From positions 124,001 through 188,000 of the forward strand of contig NZ_PGFV01000002.1 of NCBI RefSeq assembly GCF_021023135.1: 64,000 bases of DNA, read 5' to 3'. Numbering within the stretch: position 1 is the stretch's first letter; every line of letters starts with the position of its first letter. Origin of the DNA: Brevibacterium sp. CCUG 69071. Lineage in GTDB: Bacteria > Actinomycetota > Actinomycetes > Actinomycetales > Brevibacteriaceae. The translations under genes and the position numbers were made by a program. The notes below the pieces were generated by a model. The model ran no database searches. It was not told where the DNA came from and was given only the letters and a program-made list of their open reading frames with translations. Below, one piece after another: positions 8,401 to 17,617 of the stretch.

Positions 8401-8433
8401 CGGCCCGGCCCCGGACAATCCGAGACCGGGCCG
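8401..8433 (-). terminator. Possible terminator after the MBL gene
   Basis: CGGCCCGG (8401-8408) and CCGGGCCG (8426-8433) form an 8-bp stem about 28 nt past the MBL stop. No T tract. Confidence 0.35.
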
Positions 8434-8460
8434 TGCGGGCACGCAGCGCCCCAGTGCGGC

Positions 8461-9132
8461 TCAGTGTCCGCGCTTGATCCAATCCTCGAGGCTCGGCTTC
8501 TCCGCACCGATCGAGGTCGAACCGCCGTGACCGGTGAGGACGACGGTGGCGTCCGGGAGTGCGAAGAGCACGGTGCGGATCGATTCGATGATCGTCTCGA
8601 AGCTCGAGTACGACCGACCCGTTGCTCCCGGGCCACCGTCGAACAGGGTGTCCCCGGAGAACAGCACCGGACCGACCGCGCGACCGGCCCCCGCCGAGGC
8701 GGGAACGGGCAGTCCGGTCTCGACGAAGAAGCACGTCGAACCGGGGGAGTGGCCGGGCGTGTGCAGGGCCTTCAGCCGCACCCCGCCGACGGTCCACGTG
8801 TCCCCGTCGGCGATCTCCTCATCGGGGCGGTAGCTCTCATAGGTCATGTCCCACAGGACATGGTCATCGGGGCTGAGGTACACGGGCGGATTGCCCACCT
8901 TGTGGGCGAAGTCGCGGACCACGCCCACATGGTCGTCATGACCGTGCGTGAGCAGAATGGCCTTGACATCCCTGGCTCCGACCGCCTCGGCGATGCCATC
9001 GACGTCATGGGCGGGATCGATGACGATCACCTCGGTGTCGTCGCCGATGATCCACACGTTGTTGTCGACGTTGTGAGTCTCCCCGTCGAGGGAGAAGGTG
9101 CCGGACGTGACGAGATGTTCGATGGCAGTCAT
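8461..9132 (-). CDS. MBL-fold metallo-hydrolase, partner of MscR
   Basis: 223 aa. The metal-binding motif is L-T-H63-G-H65-D-D67-H68, with further ligands in HTPGHSPGST, LFSGDTLFDG and the final LTGHGGSTSI. This is a glyoxalase-II-type metallo-beta-lactamase fold. The start overlaps the mscR stop by one base (TGATG), so the two are co-translated. The same gene order is known in mycobacteria (adhE2/mscR then an MBL protein). By analogy with formaldehyde pathways it may hydrolyse the S-formylmycothiol made by MscR; this is an inference from context. Confidence 0.9.
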   Translation of the reverse strand: MTAIEHLVTSGTFSLDGETHNVDNNVWIIGDDTEVIVIDPAHDVDGIAEAVGARDVKAILLTHGHDDHVGVVRDFAHKVGNPPVYLSPDDHVLWDMTYESYRPDEEIADGDTWTVGGVRLKALHTPGHSPGSTCFFVETGLPVPASAGAGRAVGPVLFSGDTLFDGGPGATGRSYSSFETIIESIRTVLFALPDATVVLTGHGGSTSIGAEKPSLEDWIKRGH

Positions 9133-10223
9133 CAGAGTTCCACCACCGATCGCAGGACCTTGCCCTGGCCCATCTTCTCGAACGCGGCCTCGACGTCGCC
9201 GAGTCCGATGCGTTCGGTGACGAACTTCTCCAGCGGGAAGCGTCCCTGCTGGTAGAGGTCGACGAGCATCGGGAAGTCACGGTCGGGCAGGCAGTCGCCG
9301 TACCACGAGGACTTGAGCTTGCCGCCGCGGCCGAACACGTCGAGGAGCGGAACGGTCAGCTCCATCTCCGGGGTGGGCACGCCCACGAGCACGACGGTGC
9401 CTGCGAGGTCACGGCCGTAGAAGGCCTGCCGCCAGGTCGCGGGAAGTCCGACGGCGTCGATGACGACATCGGCGCCGAATCCGCCCGTGCGCTCCTGGAT
9501 TGCGGCGACGACCTCGTCCTCGCTCATACCCTTGGTGCTCACGATGTCCGTGGCGCCGAGGTCCTTCGCCCATTCGAGCTTCTTCTCGTCGATGTCGAGC
9601 GCAATGATCGTGCCGGCCCCGGCAAGAGCCGAACCGGCGATCGCGGCGCAGCCGACGCCGCCGGCGCCGATGACCGCCACGCTCTTGCCGCGGGTGACCT
9701 CACCGGTGTTGATGGCGGCACCGATGCCGGCCATCATGCCGCAGCCGAGCAGGCCGACGACGGCGGGATCGGATTCGGGGACCTTGGTGCACTGTCCGGC
9801 GGCGACGAGGGTCTTCTCGGCGAAGGAGCCGATGCCCAATGCGGCCTCGAGTTCGGTGCCGTCGGGCAGGGTCATCTTCTGCGAGGCATTGTGGGTGGCG
9901 AAGCAGTACCAGGGCTCGCCGCGCTTGCAGGCTCGGCACTCTCCGCAGATCGCGCGCCAGTTGAGGATGACGAAGTCACCGACGGCGACGTTGGTCACGC
10001 CTTCGCCGACCTCTGAGACGATGCCGGCGGATTCGTGGCCGAGCAGGAACGGGTAGTCGTCGCTGATGCCGCCCTCCCGGTAGTGGAAGTCCGTGTGGCA
10101 GACGCCGCAGGACTTCACATCGACGATGACCTCTCCGGCACCTGGATCGGGGATGACGATGTCGGTGAGTTCGACGGGGGCGCCTTTGCTCCTGGCGATG
10201 ACGCCCTTGACGGTCTGTGGCAT
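9132..10223 (-). CDS. mscR: S-(hydroxymethyl)mycothiol dehydrogenase
   Basis: 363 aa, zinc-dependent medium-chain dehydrogenase. Catalytic zinc ligand Cys39 ([10 protein letters not shown]) and H63-E64 (LGHESAG); structural zinc cysteines Cys93, Cys96, Cys99 and Cys107 ([17 protein letters not shown]). NAD-binding [18 protein letters not shown] follows. The tight match to actinobacterial mycothiol-dependent formaldehyde dehydrogenases and the MBL partner support the specific name. It oxidises the formaldehyde-mycothiol adduct and also acts on S-nitrosomycothiol. The ATG at 10223 has AAGGAG 6 nt upstream; the longer in-frame extension is not needed. Confidence 0.9.
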   Translation of the reverse strand: MPQTVKGVIARSKGAPVELTDIVIPDPGAGEVIVDVKSCGVCHTDFHYREGGISDDYPFLLGHESAGIVSEVGEGVTNVAVGDFVILNWRAICGECRACKRGEPWYCFATHNASQKMTLPDGTELEAALGIGSFAEKTLVAAGQCTKVPESDPAVVGLLGCGMMAGIGAAINTGEVTRGKSVAVIGAGGVGCAAIAGSALAGAGTIIALDIDEKKLEWAKDLGATDIVSTKGMSEDEVVAAIQERTGGFGADVVIDAVGLPATWRQAFYGRDLAGTVVLVGVPTPEMELTVPLLDVFGRGGKLKSSWYGDCLPDRDFPMLVDLYQQGRFPLEKFVTERIGLGDVEAAFEKMGQGKVLRSVVEL

Positions 10224-10360
10224 TGCGTCTCCTTGCTTCTTCGGGGGTCGTCCTGACCCGATGGTCCGTGCGTCGGCCGAGGCCGTCCGCACGCGACCGA
10301 CAACGCGTACGCTCCCACCCTAACCAGGCACGGCGCCCGCGACCAGCGGGTCCGCAGAAT

Positions 10361-10423
10361 GGGCACGCTGAAATTCGGGAAGGGCAGCGCGAATGTCTGG
10401 ATGGGCACCGCGCATGTCTGGAT
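10361..10423. repeat. 21-bp tandem repeat, 3 copies, in the 303-bp gap between metS and mscR
   Basis: Units at 10361, 10382 and 10403. The last two differ at 2 positions and share GCATGTCTGGAT or GAATGTCTGGAT; the first is more diverged. Another decayed relative (GGGCGCTGTGAATGTCGAAG) occurs near 10450. Apart from these, I see no gene in 10224-10526; it must hold the mscR promoter. Confidence 0.65.
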
Positions 10424-10526
10424 TGGATGGCCGCGATGATCGCCGGGATGGGCGCTGTGAATGTCGAAGGCGGCCCGATGCCTCATGCATCGAACCGCCC
10501 TCGTCGGAGTTCCTACCCGAGTCGGG

Positions 10527-10631
10527 TCACTCCATGTCGGGATGTTTGCGCAGGTGCGCGATCGCGGCTGCCAAGCCGCCCCACACCGTGACCATGGCGA
10601 TGACCATCATGATGATTGCCGAGGTGCCCAT
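10527..10631 (-). CDS. metS: Methionine/alanine importer small subunit MetS
   Basis: A 34-aa single-span membrane peptide: MGTSAIIMMVIAMVTVWG, then GLAAAIAHLRKHPDME. One helix (about 4-26) ends in a short positively charged cytosolic tail. The ATG overlaps the metP stop by one base (TGATG) and has GGAGGA upstream. In Corynebacterium glutamicum the NSS transporter MetP needs a small subunit, MetS, from the same operon; the size, topology and position match that pair. Confidence 0.85.
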   Translation of the reverse strand: MGTSAIIMMVIAMVTVWGGLAAAIAHLRKHPDME

Positions 10632-12226
10632 CAGTGTTCTCCTCCGTGAGTGGTGGTTCCTGTCTGTCCGGCCGAGCCCTGTCCGGCTGAGCCCTCTTCG
10701 GCCACCGAATCGGCGACCGCGGCGTCGAGCTCGTCGAGCGTCTTCTTCGGCCACTTGATGAGCGAGAGGACGATCGAGACGACGATGAGCAGACCGATCA
10801 TGCCCCAACCGAAGACGCCCGTGACGCTGGTCGGGTACTCCTCGTAGCCTTCGGTGGCGTAGAGGATGATCTGGTGGATGAGCATATAGGCGAGCACCAG
10901 AGTGGTGACACCGCCGAGGATGATCATCCAGAACCAGCCGACCTTGAAGCTCGAGATGGCGTTGAGGTGGTTGCGCAGCACCGGAAGCTTCCTGGCGAAC
11001 CAGCCGACGACGATGAGGCCGACGACCGCTGCGCCGACGATGCCGAGGTTGTTCGCCCAGGCATCGATCGTGTCGAGGACGTAGAGACCGGTGACAGTGG
11101 GCATGAGCAGGATCGAGATGATCGCCATGACACCGCCGACGAGGATGATCGAGGCCTTGTTGCCGATCCTGAACTTCTCGCGCAGTGCCTGGATGGGCAC
11201 CTGCACGATCGAGATCAGCGAGGTCAGGCCGGCGAAGACGAGGCAGGCGAAGAAGGCGAAGCCGAACAGCCCACCGCCGGGCATCTCCGAGATCAGGGTC
11301 GGGAAGGCCATGAAGGCCAGCCCGATGCCGCTGTCGGCGACATCGGCGACCTGTGAGCCCTGTGCGGCGGCCATGAACCCGAGAGCAGCGAACACGCCGA
11401 TGCCGGCGAGGATCTCGAACGCGGAGTTCGAGAAGGCGACGACGAGACCGGAGCCGGTGAGGTTCGTCTTCTTCTTCAGGTACGAGGCGTAGGTGATCAT
11501 GATGCCGAAGGCGATCGACAGGGAGAAGAAGATCTGCCCGTACGCCGCGATCCACACGGCGGGATCGGCCAATGCCGCGAAGTCCGGAGTGAAGAGGGCG
11601 TTGAGGCCCTCGGCGGCACCGGGCAGGAACAGTGCGCGGATGACGAGGGCGACGAAGAGGATGACGAGCAGCGGGATGAAGATCTTCGAGAAGCCCGCGA
11701 TGCCGTTCTGCACCCCGAGGAGCAGGATGCCCAGGGTGATGACCCAGACGATGATGATCGGAATGAGGATCCCGGGCACGAACTGGAAGGAGACGCCCGG
11801 ATCTGCCGCGTGGAGGAAATCACCGGTGAAGAAGCTCGTCGCGTCATCGCCCCATGCCTGGTTGAGCGAGAAGAACATGTAGCAGCCGGCCCAGCCGATG
11901 ATCGCGGCGTAGTAGATGCCGATGACGAAGGCGACTCCGGTTTGGAACCAGCCGATGGGTTCGGCGACCTTCGTGGCCATCCGGAATGCCAGCGGCGCAG
12001 AACCGCGGGAGCGGTGGCCCATCGCGTAGTCGAAGAACAGCAGGGGAATGCCTGCTGTCAGCAGTGCGACGAGGTAGGGGATGATGAAGGCGCCGCCGCC
12101 GTTGTCATACGTGACATACGGGAAGCGCCAGATGTTGCCGAGGCCGACCGCCGAGCCGATGGCCGCGAAGATGAACGCGCCGCGGGTGGCGAAGACCTCC
12201 CTCTGGGGTGTAGCCGTGGAAGACAT
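10631..12226 (-). CDS. metP: Sodium-dependent methionine/alanine transporter MetP (NSS family)
   Basis: 531 aa with about 12 helices. The first helices carry the neurotransmitter:sodium symporter signature GSAVGLGNIWRFPYVTYDNG followed by GGAFIIPYLVALLTAGIPLL. The C-terminus (KWPKKTLDELDAAVADS) is cytosolic and Ser/Gly-rich. The ATG at 12226 has AAAGGA upstream; the longer frame to 12445 is not family-like. With metS it forms the two-gene MetPS importer. NSS members have related folds, so a substrate other than methionine or alanine is possible, but the small-subunit partner favours MetP. Confidence 0.88.
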   Translation of the reverse strand: MSSTATPQREVFATRGAFIFAAIGSAVGLGNIWRFPYVTYDNGGGAFIIPYLVALLTAGIPLLFFDYAMGHRSRGSAPLAFRMATKVAEPIGWFQTGVAFVIGIYYAAIIGWAGCYMFFSLNQAWGDDATSFFTGDFLHAADPGVSFQFVPGILIPIIIVWVITLGILLLGVQNGIAGFSKIFIPLLVILFVALVIRALFLPGAAEGLNALFTPDFAALADPAVWIAAYGQIFFSLSIAFGIMITYASYLKKKTNLTGSGLVVAFSNSAFEILAGIGVFAALGFMAAAQGSQVADVADSGIGLAFMAFPTLISEMPGGGLFGFAFFACLVFAGLTSLISIVQVPIQALREKFRIGNKASIILVGGVMAIISILLMPTVTGLYVLDTIDAWANNLGIVGAAVVGLIVVGWFARKLPVLRNHLNAISSFKVGWFWMIILGGVTTLVLAYMLIHQIILYATEGYEEYPTSVTGVFGWGMIGLLIVVSIVLSLIKWPKKTLDELDAAVADSVAEEGSAGQGSAGQTGTTTHGGEH

Positions 12227-12462
12227 GATGTCCTTTCTGTACCAACCGCCGAGCTGTGCGGCCGAGCGCCGGATCCGGACTCGGCTGTGAGTCCGGTCCG
12301 ACAACCTGCGAAGGCCGTCCGCGGGGTGACTTCTGCGCAGACGCCTGCTGTGTGCTGAGTCCACTTTACTGGGAACTCGCTGTGCAATGTGCCGCGCATC
12401 ACGTGAGCTGCGTAACAGTCTGGTATCGGATTGCCTGGCGATCATCGCTTGGGCGTGCCCGG

Positions 12463-12468
12463 TAGACT
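12463..12468 (+). promoter_or_regulatory. -10 box of cysS, leaderless
   Basis: TAGACT, 6 nt before the GTG start at 12475. No ribosome site precedes the start. Confidence 0.65.
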
Positions 12469-12474
12469 GAGCAT

Positions 12475-13929
12475 GTGACTATCTCGCTCTACAACACGGC
12501 CAGCCGCACGACCGAACAGCTGCGCCCCGTCACCGACGGGCACGTGGGGATCTACGTCTGTGGTGCCACGGTGCAGGGCGAACCCCATATCGGTCACCTG
12601 CGCTCGGCGTCGGTCTTCGACCAGCTGCGTCGCTGGCTGCTCTACCGCGGCTATTCGGTGACCCTGATCCGCAACGTCACCGACATCGACGACAAGATCC
12701 TGTCGAAGTCCGTCGAAGAGGGCAGGCCCTGGTTCGCCCACGCCTTCATCTACGAACGAGCCTTCACCTCGGCGTATCAGGCTCTCGACGTACTGCCGCC
12801 GAGCTATGAACCCCGGGCCACAGGCCACATCACGGAGATGATCGAACTCATCGGGCGACTCATCGAGTCCGGTCATGCCTATCCCGCACTCGACGACAGC
12901 GGAGATGTGTACTTCTCGGCCGCCTCGTGGGCGGACTACGGGGAACTGACGAACCAGAAGCTCGAGGACATGGCGCCGGCCGACGACTCTGAGCTGCGTG
13001 GGAAGAAGGACGCCCGGGACTTCGCCCTGTGGAAGGGGCACAAGTCCGGGGAACCGGAGACCGCCTCGTGGCCGGCTCCCTGGGGTCGGGGTCGGCCCGG
13101 CTGGCACATCGAATGCTCGGCGATGTCGACGAAGTACCTCGGGTCCCACTTCGACATCCACGGCGGCGGACTCGATCTGCGCTTCCCGCACCACGAGAAC
13201 GAGATCGCCCAGTCCCGCGCCGCGGGTGACGCCTTCGCGAACATCTGGATGCACTCGGGTCTGCTCAACGTCGGCGGCGACAAGATGTCGAAGTCCCTGG
13301 GCAACTCGATCTTCGCCTCGGACCTGTTCGCGCGCTTCAGCCCGCTGGCCGTCCGCTACTTCCTCACGGGAGCCAGCTACCGCTCGATCCTCGAATTCTC
13401 ACCCGAGGCGATGGAGCGCTCGGCCGCGTCGCTGGAGCGGCTGACGAACTTCCTGCAGCGGGCCCGGCAGGCCCTCGGCGCATCGGCACCGGCGCTGCCG
13501 GATGTCGGCCAGGCGTATGCGGATCGCAGCGTCGACGTGCCGGACGAGTTCGCGGCCGCACTCGACGACGACCTCGGTGTGCCCAAGGCGCTGTCCGTGG
13601 TCTTCGCCTCCGTGAGCGAGGGCGCGAAGCTCCTCGATTCCGGCACCGACCGCCAAGGTCTGGCCAAGATCGTGGCCGAGGTCGAACTCATGCTCGACAT
13701 CCTCGGCGTCAATCCCAGCGCCGAGGCGTGGGCCGGATCCGGCTCCGACGCGGCCACCGAAGCGGCGCTCGAGGCCCTCGTCGACGCTCTGGCGACCAAA
13801 CGCACCGAGGCGAAGGCGGCCAAGGACTACGCCGCCGCCGATGCCATCCGCGACGACCTCGCCGCGGCCGGCGTCGTCATCGAGGACACGGCCGACGGGT
13901 ACCGCTACCACCTCGGCGCAGGCAACTGA
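12475..13929 (+). CDS. cysS: Cysteinyl-tRNA synthetase
   Basis: 484 aa class I synthetase. Zinc ligand Cys29 (IYVCGATVQGEPHIGHLRSA) is followed by the HIGH signature (HIGH in PHIGHLR); other zinc ligands lie in WHIECSAMS and FPHHENEIAQS. The KMSKS loop is seen as GGDKMSKSLGNS. A C-terminal anticodon-binding/helical region follows. It charges tRNA-Cys in the cytosol. The GTG start is supported by the closely placed -10 box. rlmB follows 54 nt downstream, as in many actinobacteria. A MshC paralogue is unlikely because of the full-length C-terminal domain. Confidence 0.95.
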   Translation: MTISLYNTASRTTEQLRPVTDGHVGIYVCGATVQGEPHIGHLRSASVFDQLRRWLLYRGYSVTLIRNVTDIDDKILSKSVEEGRPWFAHAFIYERAFTSAYQALDVLPPSYEPRATGHITEMIELIGRLIESGHAYPALDDSGDVYFSAASWADYGELTNQKLEDMAPADDSELRGKKDARDFALWKGHKSGEPETASWPAPWGRGRPGWHIECSAMSTKYLGSHFDIHGGGLDLRFPHHENEIAQSRAAGDAFANIWMHSGLLNVGGDKMSKSLGNSIFASDLFARFSPLAVRYFLTGASYRSILEFSPEAMERSAASLERLTNFLQRARQALGASAPALPDVGQAYADRSVDVPDEFAAALDDDLGVPKALSVVFASVSEGAKLLDSGTDRQGLAKIVAEVELMLDILGVNPSAEAWAGSGSDAATEAALEALVDALATKRTEAKAAKDYAAADAIRDDLAAAGVVIEDTADGYRYHLGAGN

Positions 13930-13983
13930 TTTTCCGGGCCCCGGGCACCGGCCCGCGGCCACCAACGCACTCGAAGGAATCAC

Positions 13984-14919
13984 ATGGCTTCCAACCCCCG
14001 CTCCGGCGGCTCCAAGAAGGGCCCGACCAAGGGCTCCGGCGGAAAGAACAAGCGCGGTCTGCGCGGCAAGGGCCCCACGCCCAAGGCCGAGGACCGGGTC
14101 TATCACAAGGCGCACAAGACGGCGAACCAGAAGAACGCCGCTGCCGCCGCGCAGGCGAAGCGCCGAAAGAAGGAGCTCGGGTCGAACGTCGTGGCCGGCC
14201 GCAACTCCGTGCTCGAGGCCCTGCGCGAAGGCGTGCCCGCCACCGCGATGTACGTGGCCGGTCGCATCGACTCCGATGACCGCGTCCGCGAATCGATCAC
14301 CCTGGCCACGCAGCGCGGAATCTCGATGCTCGAGGCCAGCAAGCCCGACCTCGACCGGCTCACCGATGACGCGATCCATCAGGGCATCGCCCTGCAGATC
14401 CCGCCCTACCAGTACTCCGAGCCCGCGGACCTGCTCGAGGTCGCCGTGGACCGGGGAGAGGCGCCGCTGATCGTGGCGCTCGACGGGATCACCGATCCGC
14501 GCAACCTCGGCGCGATCGTCCGCTCGACCGCTGCCTTCGGCGGTCACGGCGTGATCATTCCCGAACGCCGGGCCGCCTCGATGACGGCCGCGGCCTGGAA
14601 GACCTCCGCCGGTGCGGCGGCCCGGACCAAGGTCGCGCAGGTCGTCAACCTGGCGCGGACGATCGACGAGCTGAAGAAGCAGAACGTGTTCGTCGTCGGC
14701 CTCGACATGGATGGCGACGTCGATCTGCCGGGGCTGAGCTTCAGCCGCGACCCGCTGTGCATCGTCGTCGGCTCCGAGGGCAAGGGACTCTCTCGCCTCA
14801 TCGCCGAGAAGTGCGACCAGATCGTGTCGATCCCGATCGCCGCGTCCACGGAGTCGCTCAACGCAGGCATCGCCGCGGCCGTGTCCCTCTACGAGGTCGC
14901 CCGCGCCCGCCGCCCCTGA
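13984..14919 (+). CDS. rlmB: 23S rRNA 2'-O-methyltransferase RlmB (TrmH/SpoU family)
   Basis: 311 aa. The first 60 residues are a Lys/Gly-rich basic extension (GGSKKGPTKGSGGKNKRG), common in actinobacterial members. A substrate-binding domain (VVAGRNSVLEALREG) follows, then the knotted SPOUT domain with motif 1 DGITDPRNLGAIVRSTAAFG, motif 2 IVVGSEGKGLSRL and motif 3 IPIAASTESLNAGIAAAVSL. The family methylates the 2'-O of a 23S rRNA guanosine (G2251 in E. coli). Position after cysS is conserved. Confidence 0.92.
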   Translation: MASNPRSGGSKKGPTKGSGGKNKRGLRGKGPTPKAEDRVYHKAHKTANQKNAAAAAQAKRRKKELGSNVVAGRNSVLEALREGVPATAMYVAGRIDSDDRVRESITLATQRGISMLEASKPDLDRLTDDAIHQGIALQIPPYQYSEPADLLEVAVDRGEAPLIVALDGITDPRNLGAIVRSTAAFGGHGVIIPERRAASMTAAAWKTSAGAAARTKVAQVVNLARTIDELKKQNVFVVGLDMDGDVDLPGLSFSRDPLCIVVGSEGKGLSRLIAEKCDQIVSIPIAASTESLNAGIAAAVSLYEVARARRP

Positions 14920-14937
14920 CCCTGGCCCCGAGCGCCC

Positions 14938-14995
14938 AGAACTACCTGGGGGCCCAGCAACGTCGCGCGACGTTGCTGGGCCCCCAGGTAGTTCT
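14938..14995. repeat. Perfect 58-bp palindrome, copy 1 of a repeat family and likely bidirectional terminator
   Basis: Two 29-bp arms (14938-14966, 14967-14995) are exact reverse complements with no spacer; each starts AGAACTACCTG. It lies between convergent rlmB and a permease gene. A related element with the same outer ACTACCTG and inner GCCCAGC blocks is at 62803-62860. Confidence 0.85.
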
Positions 14996-15024
14996 CGGGG
15001 AGGGGGTGAGAGGCCGGGTGCGGC

Positions 15025-16518
15025 TCAGGTGTCGACGCTGCTGCGGTAGTCCGACTCGCTGAGCGCGCCGACGCGGGAGTGGCGACGGCTGTAGCCGAAG
15101 TAGATGAGTGCGCCGACGACCATCCACAGGCCGAACACCGCCCAGGTGGTGCCGCTGAGGTTGACCATGAGGAACGCGCACGCCAGAGCCCCGAGGATCG
15201 GGATCACCCGACCGAAGGGGACCTTGAACGACCGTTCGAGGTCGGGGCGCTTGACCCGCAGGTAGATGACGGCGATGTTGACGAGGCAGAAGGCGAAGAG
15301 GGTGCCGATGCTCGTAGCATTCGCCAACTCGCCGAGCGGGATGAGAGCGGCCGTGATCGCGACCAGCCCGCCGGTGATGAGGGTCCCGGCCAGAGGCGTG
15401 CCCGTGCGCGGGGAGACGATGCCGAAGATGCGCGGGACCATGCCGTCGCGTGACATCGTCAGCAGGATGCGCGACTGTCCGTAGAGGACGGTGATGACGA
15501 CGGAGAAGATTGCGAGCACGGCCGCGGCGGAGAAGATGAAGACCGCGAGGTTCGAGCCGGTGATCTCGTGGATGATCTGGACCAGGGGAGCTTTGGAATC
15601 GGAGAACCACTCCCACTCCCTGGCGCCGATCGCGGCGATGGCCACGAGCACGTACATCGAGGTCACGATCACCATCGAGAGGATGATCGCGCGCGGCAGA
15701 TCCCGTTTCGGGTTCTTCGCCTCCTCACCAGCGGTTGAGGCCGCATCGAAGCCGATGTAGGAGAAGAACACGCTCGAGGCGGCCGCGGTGACGCCGGCGG
15801 CCCCCATCGGCAGCAGCGGTTCGAAGTGTCCGGCCTTGAACGCGGTGAAGGCGACGATCGCGAAGAAGACGAGGATGCCCAGCTTGACGAAGACGATGAT
15901 CGTGTTGACCACCCCGGACTCCTTGGCCCCGCGCATGAGCAGAACGGTGGCGAGCACGATGACGATGAGCGCGGAGAGGTTGATGACTCCTCCGGGGCTC
16001 TCGGGCAGCCCGGGACCCGAGGTCAGCGAGGGCGGCAGCGAGAGTCCGAAGATCCGCAGCGTCTCATTGACGTAGTCGGCGGCGCCGACGGCCACGGCCG
16101 CGACCGAGACAGCGTATTCGAGGACGAGGCACCACCCGCAGACCCAGGCCACCCCTTCGCCGAGCGTGGCATAGGAATAGGAGTAGCTCGACCCCGAGAC
16201 GGGCACCATTCCGGCCATCTCCGCATAGCTGACCGCCGAAAGCAGGGCCGTGATGCCGGCGAGGATGAACGCCAGCCACACGGCGGGACCGGCGATCGGC
16301 ACCGCCTCGCCGAGGATGACGAGGATGCCGGTGCCCAGAGTCGCCCCGACGCTGATCATGGTCAGCTGGAAGACCCCGAAGGTGCGGCGCAGACCCTGCG
16401 ACTCCGAGTCCCTGGTGTCCTTGATCATGCTGGAGATCGATTTTCGACGACCCAGCTGACGGGCGAAGCCCGGCCTTTCGCTCGCGGATCCTGGGGTCGG
16501 AGAGTCTGGTGCGGTCAT
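15025..16518 (-). CDS. APC-family (cationic amino-acid type) permease
   Basis: 497 aa, about 12 helices. N-terminal RRTFGVFQLTMISVGATLGTGILVILG is the CAT/YfnA-type first helix (G-A-T-L-G-T-G), and FFSYIGFDAASTAGEEAKNPKRDLPRAI is the highly conserved helix-6/loop signature of cationic amino-acid transporters. A 40-residue cytosolic N-terminus and a short C-terminus (SRRHSRVGALSESDYRSSVDT) flank the core. It probably imports arginine, lysine or a related amino acid; the substrate is inferred only from subfamily. Monocistronic, between the palindrome and an SDR gene. Confidence 0.88.
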   Translation of the reverse strand: MTAPDSPTPGSASERPGFARQLGRRKSISSMIKDTRDSESQGLRRTFGVFQLTMISVGATLGTGILVILGEAVPIAGPAVWLAFILAGITALLSAVSYAEMAGMVPVSGSSYSYSYATLGEGVAWVCGWCLVLEYAVSVAAVAVGAADYVNETLRIFGLSLPPSLTSGPGLPESPGGVINLSALIVIVLATVLLMRGAKESGVVNTIIVFVKLGILVFFAIVAFTAFKAGHFEPLLPMGAAGVTAAASSVFFSYIGFDAASTAGEEAKNPKRDLPRAIILSMVIVTSMYVLVAIAAIGAREWEWFSDSKAPLVQIIHEITGSNLAVFIFSAAAVLAIFSVVITVLYGQSRILLTMSRDGMVPRIFGIVSPRTGTPLAGTLITGGLVAITAALIPLGELANATSIGTLFAFCLVNIAVIYLRVKRPDLERSFKVPFGRVIPILGALACAFLMVNLSGTTWAVFGLWMVVGALIYFGYSRRHSRVGALSESDYRSSVDT

Positions 16519-16684
16519 AGAGATATTGTCGCACGCGCCCTTGAGGCGTGGTCGGGCTTCTTCAGCCCCCGCCGAGGTTGGGGTGAGGTCCCGCGCCGCC
16601 GAAGCGGGCCCGCCTCAGCAGATCGAACTCGGCAGATCAATCCCCACAGATCGAGCCCCGCAGTTCGAACAAGTCAGCTCGAAC

Positions 16685-17617
16685 TCAGACGTCCGGAGTG
16701 AACCGTCCGTCGTGGGCCATCCAGCCGCCGTCGACGAGCTGCGAGTGGCCGGTGACGTAGCTCGAGGCGTCGGAGGCGAGGAACAGCACCGGTCCGGCGA
16801 TCTCGTGCAGGGTGCCCCACCGGCCCAGTGCGGTCTTGTCCGCATAGGCGCCCCACCACCGGCCGTCGGCCTTGATCTGCTGGGTCAGAGGTGTGTCGAA
16901 GGGGCCGGGCAGGATCGCGTTGACGCGCACGCCCCGCGGTCCGAGCTCGCTGGCCATGGTCTTCGTCAGCTGCACGACCCCGGCCTTGGCCGCAGCGTAG
17001 AGTCCCTGCCCGGCTTCGATCGTCAGCGCGCGGAAAGAGGAGTAGGTGACGATGGAGCCGCGACCGCGCTCGGCCATTTCGGTGCCGAAGCCGCGCATCA
17101 GCCGGTACGTGCCCTTGAGGTTGATGTCGATGACCTTGTCGAACTCCTCGTCGGTGGTGTTCGTCAGGCGCTTGCGCACGTTCGCCCCGGGAGTGATGAC
17201 GAGGACCTGCGCCTCGGGGTGGGCGGCGACGAGCGCATCGACCGAAGCCGAGTCCGTGATGTCGACCCGGGCGGCCTCGGCCACGGCGCCGGTTCCGGCG
17301 CTCGCACCGGTTCCGGCGCCAGCTCCACCCGCAGCTCGGCGGTCCGCGATCAGCCGGACGGTCGCCTCGGCGCCTTCGACATTGAGGTCGGCGGCGATGA
17401 CGTGGGCACCGGCGTCGGCGAGGCCGAGCGCGCTCGCCTGCCCGAGTCCGGAGCCGGCACCGACGACGACGGCGGTGCGGCCGCTGAGATCGAACAGGGA
17501 GGGAATCGAAGGGTTGTGCTCATTCGTCGGCATCGAGTTCGGTGTTGAAGACGACGCGGCTGTCGAATCAGATGCGGTGGTCGAGTTCGGTGAGGAATCC
17601 TGGGGGACGTGCGACAT
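16685..17617 (-). CDS. Short-chain dehydrogenase/reductase
   Basis: 310 aa. A Ser/Thr/Asn-rich 40-residue N-terminus precedes a classic SDR: cofactor motif GAGSGLGQ (53-60), acidic D77 after beta-2 (IAADLN) suggesting NAD(H), catalytic Ser193/194 (TYSSF), Tyr207 and Lys211 (YAAAK), and the end VTGHSQLVDGGWMAHDG. The usual NNAG is replaced by TPGA. An internal alternative Met29 (MPTNEH) would remove part of the extension, but GGAAGGA before the ATG at 17617 supports the long form. Substrate unknown. Confidence 0.88.
   Translation of the reverse strand: MSHVPQDSSPNSTTASDSTAASSSTPNSMPTNEHNPSIPSLFDLSGRTAVVVGAGSGLGQASALGLADAGAHVIAADLNVEGAEATVRLIADRRAAGGAGAGTGASAGTGAVAEAARVDITDSASVDALVAAHPEAQVLVITPGANVRKRLTNTTDEEFDKVIDINLKGTYRLMRGFGTEMAERGRGSIVTYSSFRALTIEAGQGLYAAAKAGVVQLTKTMASELGPRGVRVNAILPGPFDTPLTQQIKADGRWWGAYADKTALGRWGTLHEIAGPVLFLASDASSYVTGHSQLVDGGWMAHDGRFTPDV

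Noticed and set aside
16250..16701. Possible frameshifted gene upstream of the permease at 16518
   Set aside because: Only antisense frames of the permease; the 16519-16684 gap shows no gene.
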